From Nicotiana tabacum (Eukaryota; Streptophyta; Magnoliopsida; Solanales; Solanaceae), in contig NC_134101.1 in NCBI RefSeq assembly GCF_000715075.1, positions 150,015,084 to 150,079,083 of the forward strand: 64,000 bases of DNA, given 5' to 3'. Position numbers and translations under genes: made by a program. The notes beneath the pieces were generated by a model, which worked only from the letters and a program-made list of their open reading frames with translations, was not told where the DNA came from and searched no databases. The stretch's first letter is position 1. The number at the start of each line of letters is the position of its first letter. Shown here piece after piece: positions 37,665 through 49,700 of this stretch.

Positions 37665-39143
37665 ACTGAATTTTTATTTTTTTTTAAAAAACAAATTCCT
37701 AGAATTAGTATTCTAAAGAAAACTTCCAACGGAAATATAAAAACGCAAAATTTCTTGTTTTTTTTTCTGGATTTTTGATTTATAACACATTTCCACATAC
37801 AAAATAAGAAATACAATAACAAAAGACTCGGCAAACTTAACCTGACTATTACAAACTCTAACATCACCTAAAAGACTAAATTCTACTATACAGGACTAGA
37901 AAATAAAACAAAAACAATTGACTCAAAAATATAAAATGGCTCCTCGAGCAGCTCCTGAATACAGTGATCCTGGGGTATTTGTCATGCTCAAATTCCAGTA
38001 AGTAGATCCACACCTGTATGAGAAAACTTAAACTAGCACTATGTGAGACAATAACATTCCCTAAGACACGTGCAAGACATAATTGAGGCTATTTTTGCAA
38101 AATGACTTATTTGGCCAAAAAGTGGTTAGAAGTGCAAAATTTGGCTAAGGCCCAGCAAAGCCAAGAACCTAAGATTTACTAGGAAGACCAGACCCTATGT
38201 GGGTTGCCTACGTATCTCGCCCTGAGAGACGAGAATCAAGTTCGCGTAGTTCGGGCAGATTGGATACGGGCGAGAATTAAAACAAGAACAACTAATTTAG
38301 AGAAAATATATTTTTTATCTTTTCCTTGAAAATGATGAAACATGCAACATCTTTTTCTTTTTCTTTTTTGGATTTTCTTTTTCCTTCTTTTTTTTTTTGA
38401 TTTTTGATTTTTCGGAAAATGATGAAAAAGTGCAAAATCTTTTTTTTGAATTTTCAAGCTCCTCTTTTTTTCTTAACAAAAATGTGATAGAAAACATAAT
38501 TAGGCCCCACTCGCTTTATCTTCACACTTCACCCTCGCTTTTTCCCTTTTTTTCTTTTTTTTTTCATTTTTTCATTTGCCCTACTATCATTGGTCCGCCA
38601 AATGACCTTTTTACTCTTGAATAAATGCAACATGTAGCACATAGGATGCATCAAGATAGTCTGTTATTTTGGATACATTTGTCCTAGACGGACCCAACCC
38701 CTGTGTTGAGTCCCCTAGGTCAAGTTGCACATGATGCAAACAAGCGTTCCTACTAGGGATTCGGCATGAAGTATTGTTATACTAGGTTTAAAAACCTGGG
38801 TTTATTTGTTCTAGACCTGGCTTACCCGAGTGGACAACTTGAGTCGAGGGGGGGCAGCGTACCGGGAATACAGAAGCTTCACCGGCTTTGCAACTTGTCC
38901 AAACCTCGTTCTAAATTTGGAATATGACTCTAACAGAAAAGAAATCACACGAAATGCACACTTCTTCATGATTCAGAAGACTCAGAGAAAGGAGGGATTT
39001 CGCAATAGTTTATATACAGTTCACGAAATATCGAAGCGGTAAAAGCAATCAATTAGCACACAAGGCCCAAATCATGTAACAAAATTAGATAATGGATAAA
39101 GCCAACTATAATAATTATTCTAAGGTCGAATTCTTGAACCCTG
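37665..39143. other. E4 leader between primer site and captured gene
   Basis: Non-coding in my reading: T-rich and A-rich low-complexity runs (37670-37770, 38320-38580) and short incidental ORFs. It contains copy 4 of the GCCTACGTATC motif. No conventional gag start lies here; gag begins only after the captured gene. Confidence 0.6.
38180..38265 (-). repeat. GCCTACGTATC motif, copy 4
   Basis: ACCCTATGTGGGTTGCCTACGTATC, then CGAGAATCAAG, then CGCGTAGTTCGGGCAGATTGG (read in pieces). The CCTACG and CGTAG halves are partly complementary and could pair as RNA. Confidence 0.8.
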
Positions 39144-39182
39144 AACCAGAGATTCTGGGTTCGATACCCAGCAGAGTCGCCA
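39144..39182 (-). other. E4 primer-binding site, extended tRNA-Arg 3' half
   Basis: The minus strand starts TGGCGACTCTGCTGGG four bases inside the LTR, complementary to a tRNA 3' end ...CCCAGCAGAGTCGCCA. The match does not stop at 18 nt. The plus strand holds a complete T-arm (CTGGG TTCGATA CCCAG), a 7-nt acceptor strand (CAGAGTC), a discriminator G and CCA, and upstream AACCAGAGATT fits the anticodon-stem and variable region of plant tRNA-Arg(ACG) as I remember it. A D-arm-like TAATGGATAAAGCC lies near 39090, but the part between does not fit, so this is not a tRNA gene. Confidence 0.82.
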
Positions 39183-39186
39183 GAGC

Positions 39187-41551
39187 TGTCACACCTCCTT
39201 TTTCCTACACCCCCGTAAGGATGTGTAAAGGAGTTTTTCCAATTAAAGGACAATCGAAACGGGATTATTGCAATTAAAGATTTAGAGTCGCCACTTGGGA
39301 GATTTATGGTGTCCCAAGTCACCGGTTCAAATCTCGAATCGAGGAAAGAATGACTCTGTATCACAGTCCGCGAACCAGAAATCCGGGTAAGGAATTCTGT
39401 TAACCCGGGAGAAGGTGTTAGGCACTCCCGAGTTCTGTGGTCTAGCCGGTCGCTCAACTGTTATATTTGGTTTAACTCTCTGATTTTAGAAACACGTTTT
39501 AACCTATGATGCCATTTTAAAAACTTTTAACCGCTTTTAATTAATTTTTAAAGAAGATTGAACGTCGCTTAAAACGTGCCTTTGGATCGCGCCACATGAA
39601 ATGCACCCGCAATCCTAAACACATTTTTGGTCAACGTTTTAAGATTTTGATTTGGGTCACATGAAATGCACACCCGAGTTTAGGAAGGTAATGTTATTAA
39701 AATAACGCGCCTACAGCAACTACGCGTTTTAACTTTGCGAGGGCCATGGAAAATTTTCTAAATGGCACGCCTCGAATTCTAAGGTTGAGTTCAAGCTAAT
39801 TAAAACAAGGGCTACGCATTTGAGATTTTATTTGGCGCGGCACGCCTCAAATTATTAATAATCTAAAAGCAGGTCCTTAGTTATTTCAAAGTAAATGGGC
39901 CAGCAACCTATTATCCGATTCATTTGAACTTTGAGAATCAACAACCGCTTCCAATAACTTGTATATGCCAACCAAAATATTCCAAACACAAATGGCAATT
40001 GATAGGTTATGATCCCAGCAGCCCATAATTTTTGAAATCCTTACTAATACCAAACCCACCACCAAACTGATTTATGCAAAGAAAATTGTTGTTAGCATAC
40101 AACACAAGTCGTTCATCAAAGATGGATTTTAAACCATTTGCCAGAATACAGTACTATATTTCTGAAGTAATTTCCTAAAAATCAAACCAATACACAACAC
40201 ATAGAACAATCAACAATATCAAGTTAAAAATGAATAATCATGGTCCAACGAAATCAGTGCGACAAGAAACATCATAGCTACCGTAACGAGATAGTAAAAT
40301 AGATGAGAAGGCAACAAAATAGAAAAACAATCCAAACACTCTACTGTAAACGTTTGGTCCATACTACAAGAATTCGAATAGTTACGAGTATTACCCAAAC
40401 AAACAATTGGAGAAACATTTTATTGCCTGATGAAATAACAACAAATAACTAAATGAAGCTAAACCCCAGCTTCTGAATCCAACAAAAAATAAAAACCAAT
40501 TTGCAGAGAAAGAAACCAACTGACCGGATCAGAACCTCAAGGACGACCTCGGATCTTCTAACGGAAAGCTGGTCAACTCGACCTAGACCAGACCGGAGAG
40601 CCTCAACGACGACCTCGAACAGACCTCAAATCAGAAGCTTTGAACGAATCTCACCGGATTCAACTCGACTGAGCTTGGACGACGGTTTTGGATGTCACGA
40701 GGGATGTTTTATGCTGGATTTTGATCTTTGGATATTGTTTGGTGGTTTGTCGGATTTCTCGCCGGATCCATCACCTTCAGGCGCAACAGTGACGGTCTGA
40801 AATCGCTCGACAGAGGAGCTTCGTTTGGTGGTGGATGGCTGGTCTAGACTGGGTCTGCTGATGGGTGTTCTTGGACAAAGAGGGTCGCTGGTTTGCTGAG
40901 AGGAAGGAGAAGGGTCGTTTGGTGTGGGGGAAACGGAGAAGACGAGGTCGGGGGGTAGGTCCTATGTGAAGCTGCACAGTTTTTTTCCAGTCCGTTTTCA
41001 GCGTTCTCTTCAGACTTTTTAGTCTTAGGCTACCCCCCATTGTATAGGTCTAGGTTTAGGTTTATATTTTGTGTATTTTTCCAATTAGTCCCTAGGTCTT
41101 TTTGTGTTAAGTCCTTAGGGTCTTTTTATTTATTTTTGTTCCAAAGAAGAGTCTAGAAGGGTCCCTAGGCTTAATGGACTAATCCAAATTGGGCCAAGAA
41201 TTGGGCTTTAAAACTCTTAAAACTGTGATTCAACACCTTAATTGACTCCTTTTAAAATAAGATAAAAATGCTACACAATACAAAAGCTAGCATGAAACTA
41301 TTAGGTATTTTTTGTATTTTCAAGATTATGTAAAGATAAAAATAAGGTGCTATTTTTGTATATATTTTTCATTTAAATTTATGAAAGATACGTAAGCTAA
41401 AATATTTTGTTTTTTTTGTAATTTTCCATTTTCATGACGAAAATAAAGTAAAGAAGTCAAAAATAGTTGAAATAGCTATATTAAGCCTAAATTAAAATTT
41501 ACATGCTAAAATATGAAAAATCTCGGGGAGGGTCGAAATCACATGTCTACA
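39187..41551 (-). repeat. E4 LTR, right copy (5' in element orientation)
   Basis: Plus strand TGTCACACCTCC to CATGTCTACA, 2365 bp, followed by the GACGG duplication. It is close to the left copy, with scattered substitutions. The inner edge abuts the tRNA-Arg primer site, which sets the orientation. Confidence 0.93.
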
Positions 41552-41556
41552 GACGG

Positions 41557-42035
41557 GATACTTACTGGGTACATATTGTTTATGTACTCATACTACGCGT
41601 CTCTACTTAATTGTACAATCTCTGAGGCAGATACATCTGGCTATCAGATCGGTGCGTGTCCCTGATCATAGTCCGAGACTTCCACGGTGATTTGTTTCCC
41701 TTCTTATGCCGATCAGCCGCTTGATGGAGTCTCTCTTACTTTTGACTGTCTATTCTGTTTTAGACAGTAGGATATATCTATTATTTCTGTATATTCTACT
41801 AGTTGCCCACAGCTTGTGACACCAGGTCTTGGCACACACATTAGTAGACAGTTCTTTTGGGTTGTATAACTATTATTGAATATTGCTTATTATCACCTGT
41901 TTTAATTGCAAATTAAGAAAAGTGTTGTAACTACTTTTGGTAAGTAAAATAAGAATTCACTAATATTTTTGCGTTGGCTTGCCTAACAACTATGTTGGAC
42001 GCCATCACGACCTGAGGTGAAATTGGGTCGTGACA
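41557..42035 (+). repeat. E3 5' LTR, second part
   Basis: Resumes after E4 and the second GACGG (41552-41556), matching the 3' LTR from about 57010 onward. It ends GGGTCGTGACA at 42035, four bases before the primer site. Confidence 0.93.
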
Positions 42036-42038
42036 ACA

Positions 42039-42056
42039 TGGTATTAGAGCACTAGG
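42039..42056 (+). other. E3 primer-binding site (tRNA-iMet, one mismatch)
   Basis: TGGTATTAGAGCACTAGG. It differs from the canonical TGGTATCAGAGC by one C-to-T change. Confidence 0.92.
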
Positions 42057-42227
42057 TTCACGTGGGTCTCACAGGTCATGGGCAAACCTAATAGAGTCTT
42101 GTGGATCGGTATGGAGACGTCTGTATTTATCTTCGAGAGGCTATAGGGTGTTATGAAAGTACTCTGTATTCATTTCCTATCGTGCAGTGGATGGTACATG
42201 AAATTTCTCTCTTCTATTCTCTCACGG

Positions 42228-43720
42228 ATAGTGAGGACACGCACGGCAGATGTTCCCGACCCGGAAGGGGCTGCTCCCCCCGTTGCTAGAGGCTGAGGCT
42301 GAGGCCGAGGGAGGGCACCGTCCCGAGGTAGGGGATGAGGTCATCCCAGAGCTATTCCAGTAGCACCACTAGCAGATCCTGCGGGAGATCCTATTATTGA
42401 GGAGCAGGGCGAGGTGCCCGCAGCTTAGCCTACCCTAACGGACTTTATGACAACACCGGGATTCCAAGAGGTCATGGGTCGTATTCTACGATTCATGGAC
42501 ACCATGACTCAGGCTGGTTTATTTCTAGCAGATCCAGCTACATCACAGGCAGGAGGGGGAGCACAGACCCTTACTGCTCAGGCTCATGGTCATGCAGCTG
42601 CAGTGTATCAGACTTCGGGTGCACTACTCGTGGATGGGGCTCAACTAGTTGCTGCACTGATACCCGAGCCCAGACAAGCTGCGGATGGTGACCCACAGAA
42701 GCTGTTGGATAGATGTACTAGACTTCACCCTCCTGTCTTCGGGGGTAAGCGTCATGAGGATGCTCAGGACTTCATTGATAGATGTAGGGACAGGCTGCAC
42801 AACATGAGGATATTGGAGTCGCATGGGGTTGACTTCACTACTTTTCAGCTAGACGGCAAGGCCCGCTGATGGTGGCAGTCTTATGTTCTTGGCAGACCCA
42901 CAGGTTCTCCTCCTATCACTTGGAGTCAGTTCACGCAGTTATTTCTGGATAGGTATATTCCACCCTCTAAGAGGGAAAAGCTGCGGTATCAGTAATGTCC
43001 ATGACCGATTATGAGGCAAGGTTTTCTAAGCTATACTGCCATGCATTGATGATACTTCCTACTGACGCAGAGAGGGTGTGGAGGTTTTTTGCAGGGTTGC
43101 ATTCTGGCATCAGGGCCAACATGTCCCAAGAGGTGGAGATTGGGACTTCTTATCAATTAGTAGTGGAGATTGCTCGGAGGATTGAGGGATACCGTTTGAG
43201 GGGTAGGGGCTAGATTCTTCGGAGAGTTCAGATGTGCCTCGGCCAGGGGTAGAGGTCAGTTTGGGAGGGGACAACCCAGCAAGCCCCCATATTCAGCACC
43301 ACCACCTACTCGGGGTGCTCCGGAGCGCCCTTATTTTAGCGTCATACCAGAGAGTTCTTACCGCCCACCAGTTATTCAGGGTTCCTCCGGTGGTTATTCA
43401 GGTCCATAGGGTTCTTCTAAATCTTATTTCAGTGCTATTCCGAAGAGTTCATACCGTCCACCGGCTATTCAGGCTTCTTCTAGTGGGTCTACAGGCCATC
43501 AGGGCAGCCATCAGAGTAGCAGGTCGCCGCACCACGGGGTTATTTCGAGTGCAAAGACCTTGGTCATATGAGGATATACTGCCCCAGGCTTCGGGGCAAG
43601 GTAGTACAGCACGGTCAGCAGCCTATGATTTCAGCACCGACTGCCCAGCCACCTAGAGGTAGAGGGCAGACTGGTAGGGGCCATACTAGAGGTGGAGGCC
43701 AGGCAGGGAGAGGTTAGCCA
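42228..43720 (+). pseudogene. E3 gag pseudogene, start codon lost
   Basis: The position equivalent to the gag start reads ATA GTG AGG ACA CG (42228), so the ATG has become ATA. Stops follow in the RG-rich N-terminus. The capsid core is open at 42447-42869 (LHPPVFGGKRHEDAQDFID, VDFTTFQLDGKAR), ends in a stop at the WWQSYV position, and continues in another frame at 42995-43213 (YEARFSKLYCHALM, GTSYQLVVEIARRIEG). The zinc knuckle near 43545-43590 reads YFECKDLGHMRIYC; the first Cys of CX2CX4HX4C is Tyr, so zinc binding would be impaired. Confidence 0.88.
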
Positions 43721-43779
43721 ACTACTGCTCAGTCAGGTGGAGGCCATCCAGCCAGCGCTCCAGCCAGATTCTATGCCCT

Positions 43780-44456
43780 TTCCGCTAGGCCAGATGCATT
43801 GTCCCCAGATGTCGTCATCACAGGTATTATTTCCGTCTGTGGTAGAGATGCTTCGGTAGTATTTGATCCAGGGTCTACCTATTCATATGTGTCATCTCTG
43901 TTTGCTCATTTTCTGGTTGTTGCTCCTAAGCATTTAGGCACTCCTGTTCATGTGTCCACTCTTGTGGGCGATTCTATGGTTGTAGATCGGATCTACCGAT
44001 CCTGTATGGTCACATTCTGTGGTTTCAAGACTAAAGCAGATCTTATGTTGCTTGATATGATCGATTTTGAGATCATTCTGGGCATGGATTGTTTATCTCC
44101 ATACCATGCCATCCTAGATTGCTATGCCAAGACTGTTACTTTAGCGATGCCAGGGTTGCCAAGGTTGGAGTGGAAGGGTTCCACAGTTGATACATCTAGC
44201 CGGGTTATCTCTTTCTTGAAGGCTCAGAAAATGATCGAGAAGGAGTGTTTGGCTTATTTGGCTTATGTTCGGGACACCACTGTAGAGTCTCCAATAATTC
44301 AGTTCTAGTAGTTCGGGAGTTCGCCGATGTGTTTCCTTCTGATCTTCCTGGCGTGCCACCATATCATGATATTGATTTCTGTATTGATTTAGCTCCAGGC
44401 ACCCAACCTATATCTATCCCATCGTACCGCATGGCTCCGAAGGAGTTGAAGGAGCA
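43780..44456 (+). pseudogene. E3 pol, protease and start of RT
   Basis: An open piece at 43799-44308 carries the aspartic protease (FDPGSTYSYVSS) and the linker MIDFEIILGMDCL. A stop at 44306-44308 is followed, in a shifted frame, by VREFADVFPSDLPGVPP and SIPSYRMAPKELKEH. The reading breaks exactly at the E5 insertion (44457) and resumes after it at 52318. Confidence 0.9.
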
Positions 44457-46730
44457 TGTCACGACCCAAACCGATGGGCCGCGACGGGTACCCGGTACCT
44501 TACTCAACCGAATACCAACGTAATGCATATTTCTTATTACATCATCTTATACACGTGACATACGGGCCTAATAGGCCAACATAATTATTTATAAACTCAA
44601 AACATAGGCCGACAAGGCCGTACAATCTTTCACGTACACGACATATGTCTACAAGCCTCTAAGAATACATAAATATCATAAAGGTCGAGACAGAGTCCCG
44701 CCATACCAAACAATATACGTCTAACTCATACTAACCAAACAAGCAACTCCGAAGCAAATGGAGCACACCAACATCTTCCGCTGAGCTGATAGTCTACATG
44801 TAGGGCTCTCAACGTGTCTATCGGGACCTGCGGGCATGAAACGCAGCGTCCCAGTAAAAAGGGACGTCAGTACGAATAATGTAATGAGTGTGTAAGGCAC
44901 ATAATTACATAAGAGACATGGAAGACATATAGAGTACATGACTTAACCTGTAAGTCTGAATAACTTTGTAAATCATAAATTACTTTTAGCGTCATGCGTA
45001 TGCGTATGAATGTCATGTCGTGCATAGGTACATGTTTCATAACATCATCAGCCTCTAAGGGCATCCCATCATATCATATCGGCCACTGCGGGCAAAATCA
45101 TCACCATATACCAACTGATCAGGTGGTGGTGCGTATATAACGCCATAACCTTTCTCATATCCCATATACATATACACAAACATATATACGTGTATATAAT
45201 GCCATTTGAATCATATTTACATATATATGCGTATATGACGCCGTTTGAATTATATTTCGGCCATTGTGGGCAACATCGTCATCATATACCAACTGATCAG
45301 GTGGTGGTGCGTATATAACGCCGTAACCTTTTCCCATATCCCATATACATATATTTACATATATATGCGTATATAACGCCATCTGGTCATGGGTCAATGC
45401 ACATGAATGCAATGCATGAAAAGTACGTCAATAAAATCATTCAGAAGGTCATAAGACCACTTTGCCTCTTGAGCAATATCATAAAGTAACATCTTTTCAA
45501 CTTTCATATTTTTCTGAGACCCATGAATAGATGATAAAATATTATGACACATGGGAAGTAAATAACATAGATATTTCTTTTACTTCTATGAGTAGAGTCA
45601 CTTATGGAGTTTGTGCATTTGCACGTTTCATTCATATCGTATAGATCATGCCAAAAGAAAGAATGGGGGGCCTTAACATACCTGGAGTAGGGAAAAATCC
45701 GTATAATATTCTTGGAGAAGGTTGCACCAGGAAATGTAAGGAGTATTTAGTTATGAACTACAACATTCTTATACCCAGAAATATGAGCAGGTTTCCAAAT
45801 CCTAAACTCCCGTAAACCAAAAATGAGATACCGAGGATTCATGTGTAGTAGGAAAGAGGCACGTCCTTGAGTTGGAAGAACTCCTTGACTGATTCCATAC
45901 TCTCATAACCCTTCTTGGAAACAATTTATATTGCGCCTTTGTAAATATTGCTTGGCTTACGATTTCGCAAACCAAATTTCGTTTATCAATTTGCTCTTTC
46001 TTGCTTTGCTTTAATGGAAAGCAGCCATCGTTTTTTTCTCTTGGTATTACTCCACATGTAGTTATAATCATCAAGCAAATGCACCTTGTAGTGAGATCTA
46101 AGCTTATTAAAATAATAATAGAAAGGCCTGTTTTTGGCAACATACAGATTCCTCCATTTTAAATCATGCCACATATACTATGAGTCACCTAGTTTGTTCA
46201 AGGGACTGCCACGTATCTTTTGTTAAGATCTTGTTAATTTTATCCACTTATTAGTTAACTGGGTAATGTCCTGTTACCCGGTAATTAATCAATTACTCGC
46301 AAAATTGAGAATTATTTCCACTTACTTGAAATATTACTCACTTTTCTCATACCTTATACGCCTTACTATTATGGTCATGAGGTACCTTGTATGGTACTAG
46401 TCTATAAATACCGAGTATTTTAGCTTGAGCCGTATTTTATCCCAAAATGCCAAACATGGACGAAAATTCATTTTCTTTAATTTGCTTGCCCTTTTACCTT
46501 CACGAATTTACTCATCACTTACAATCCTTATAATTTCCAAATAATCTTTTTCGTGGACTGATGCCAATTACCTTACAACAAATTCAACGCACAATACTAT
46601 AGGGTGCAACATCGTCGCAACTTAACACTGTGAAGCGTAACATCACCGTAATGTAATACTGCAGGGTATAACATCGTCGTAATATAATACTGGGGGACAT
46701 AATATTGACGTAATATTGCGGGGCATAACA
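44457..46730 (-). repeat. E5 left LTR (3' in element orientation), full length
   Basis: Plus strand TGTCACGACCCAAACC to GGGGCATAACA, 2274 bp. It contains a duplicated block of about 180 nt (about 45065-45230 and 45240-45400) with CAACTGATCAGGTGGTGGTG and repeated GCGTATATAACGCC. A degenerate array of TAACATCGTCGTAATATAATACTG-like units lies at 46600-46730. Confidence 0.92.
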
Positions 46731-49700
46731 TCATTCCCCTCTTTGGAACATTCGTCCTCGAATGTTGATTGATACTCTTGTCATTTTTGTAACTTATAGC
46801 TCTTGTGAATACCTTATTACTCTTTTTTCCATTTAAGCAGTTGTTCTGTGAATAAATCCAAAATCTTGGGTATTCCCCCTTTAGTTTTTTTGCTCATATC
46901 ATGACCTGTGGTCGAAATCTTCCTAATCTTGCAACTGTTGTTACCTCCTGTCATGCAGCCTGTATGACCCTAGCTTTGTAAGTGCTTTTATGCGATTCAT
47001 ATTTCCTTGTATCCTTTAGTCAATATCTAGGCCTTACTTTGTATATACAAGGCTTAATAGGATAGCTCTCTAGGCCTCTATAGGTATACTGAAGTCCTTT
47101 GCTCGATACTTTATAGAACTTGCGAATATGGTCATATCTTATTTCATAGATCTGGTTACCCATTCACATGACTTTACTGAATTTATATGGGTTATACTAT
47201 ACCATAATTTTTGCTTCAATCTACCTTTACTGAGGTGTGCTTACCAAGTTCTTGTTGCCTACCCTTTAGGTTAAAATCTCAGTCCTTCAATGCCCCTTCA
47301 TTACCGTTCGTCTTAAGAATCATGGCCTAGCCTCATGTCATACTTTGTAACTTATGTCTGACCATTGTTGATTCACCTCAATGTTGATCGATAATCCTTT
47401 ACTTGAATATTTAAAACTTCTTACGTAAGATATTACCGCTAGGGCTTATGTTCTATTGAGGAATAATTGAAGTGGTTTCCATAATCATATTTCATAGTGT
47501 CTCAATGTGATTTACCTTATGGGGGTATCTTGATTTTGTGTCGTCAGCGAAATCTTTTTCTTCTTCTCTTCTTCTTTTTTCAAATCATTATTCAAACAAA
47601 GACCCAAACGTCATCATTTATCTGTCACAATTATCCCTTCATTTTATTACTAGGCCAGCATTTCATTCTTTCTAAATGCTATTATTGTTAGATTCATTTG
47701 AGTTCATTCAGGCTATACTGAACTTTCAATAACTTAGAGAAACCATTATCTCTCTTGTTTTCATGGACTTAATCCTGAGGACTTATCCATTCTCGTCACC
47801 TTTTCACTTGCCTTTCCTCATTCTTACTCATGTTTTCTTAAAATTTTGTCGCTCTACCATACTTTATCTTGCGACCTATAAATATCCATTTATAATACTC
47901 GCAACTCTGGTACATACACAATCCGGTGGGAGCTTCGTAATGACTTATTATGAGGCTGGTACTTCTTCTAATTGGCTTCCTTGTAGAGCCATTATAGATT
48001 ATGGTCGTTTTGTTATTTCTCTTGAACGCCTGATATTAAGAGCGATTTTGTCATGTTCTCAAGCACACTTCTATAATTTTTCTAGGTCCAATAATCAGAC
48101 TCCTGATTTACTTAGGTGATGTAATCCTTTAGTTTCCTCTTCCTTTTGATCAACCTTTACGTAGGCTTAAGCTATCTTCCGATCCGTGGCTCATGGTGTT
48201 AGTTATTACCTTAGCCTTTCATGGGCATTACGGAATATCCATGACACATTCTTCTAACAATTCAATCTTTTGTCTATGCCCTACGCTCAATTCTTTATTT
48301 TTAACTTATACCGGAGTCTTCTATGGTTGTATGATTGTCAACAAATATGCTGCCTGGATAATGCTCCAAAATCTTGAGTGTATCCATAACGCACTAACTC
48401 TGCATCATTGATCGAATAATTCTTTCGTTTCATCATAGATTTCTTTCAACGTAAGCTATTACTTTTCCTGGTCTTTTTGCCCCCTTGTTGCGTCCATACA
48501 TAGCTTATCCTAGTGCCCACACATGCCAGAGTTTTCGTGCAACTCATATGATCTCGAATATTACTTTTAATTTTACTTCCCCTTCATTAGTCACGGTAAG
48601 TGCCACTTTCCTTTGGAGTACTTATAATGTTGTTGTGAGACCGTTGTTACACGACCATTTCCTCTTTAGGTTGTTGTGCTTAAGTTGAAGCCTTCTTCCT
48701 TGTTTGCTCAGCTAGTCTTTCGTTGTAGTACTTAGGGATAACCCTTGGCCCTCATAAAGTTGTGAGCTTATTATAGACCTTTTGATGTCCTTCCTTGCCT
48801 ATAACTATCTGTAGTTTCATACCTCCGTGCCCTTGTACTTGTAGGATTGCTTTTGAATTGATATTTTGATTGCCTTCCCAGTGGCACTTTCTTTTATCCC
48901 CGCAACACTCATACGGTACCTTCAACTACCCAGACTCCTATTTGAATATATCTCAAGTATTATAATGATATTAGTGCGAGGCTGAATTCTCCCTGTTGGT
49001 TTCTACTATGTTTATCTTGCACGATCTGATGACTCGTCTGTAACCTCCTATTTAGCCATAACTAGGATCTTGCTGACCAATTACTAACTACTCGTTGGCC
49101 CATTCTTGTATCAATATTCCTCGTAATCTTTCTTGGGATATTTACTTTGTTTTAACTTATGTCTCGCACTGGCTCCTTATTTATTAATAACAGCTCAGGC
49201 AAGAACCCTTACTTTCCTCCTTTTTTTTGACATCGTGCTTACATAAAGTTCTGGAAGCATAGCATATCTGTAGCATTTGGATAAGTGCAATCTCATCCCT
49301 TTCTCATTCTTATCGCATCCTTCCTTTATCGCTCCATAGTTACTAGATTCACTTAATTCTGACTTACTGCCACATTACTCCATATTCCTCTCTTTAGGGG
49401 AGTATTAAGAGTTGAAGCCATGAGGATCTACCTATAGATGTGTTATGTCTTTATCTTTACATCATCGATGACCCTTCATTGCCTTGCAGCAATCCTTCTG
49501 TACCAAGGATAACAAAATTCTCCGCTCGCGATGATGACACTTAGCATACCTTGAACATACAGTCTCTTAAACTTAACTTTGCTCACATTGCTTGCTTTTG
49601 AGAAGCGTCTCCCTGAATGACCATTGTCTAAATTCATCATGAATCTTCTTCTGTGGTCCATTATATTACCACCAGAACGAAATCTGAAATTCCCATGATG

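Larger units (their letters stand above)
26101..41551 (-). mobile_element. E4: Ogre/Tat-like element with captured host gene, pol deleted
   Basis: Minus-strand element within the E3 5' LTR, flanked by GACGG (26096-26100 and 41552-41556). In element orientation it has an LTR (41551-39187), a tRNA-Arg-type primer site, a leader of about 1.5 kb, a BRUTUS-like gene fragment, gag and a short integrase tail. It ends with a 3.5-kb repeat-rich 3' region and a second LTR (28450-26101). The PBS type, the gag type and the hypervariable repeats before the 3' LTR are features of the Tat/Ogre lineage. Almost all of pol is missing. A 48-nt copy of the outside flank separates the 3' region from the last LTR, so the locus has rearranged after insertion. 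Confidence 0.88.

Noticed and set aside
39079..39182. Possible complete tRNA-Arg gene (T-arm and acceptor, plus a D-arm-like TAATGGATAAAGCC upstream)
   Set aside because: The stretch between the D-arm-like word and the 3' half is about 30 nt too long and does not form an anticodon arm, and the 3' half carries an encoded CCA. Position and orientation fit a primer-binding site instead.
27404..40800. ORF of about 100 codons conserved in both E4 LTRs (27404-27715 and 40501-40800)
   Set aside because: It is antisense to the element and its conservation is expected because LTRs start identical. No family motif is visible.
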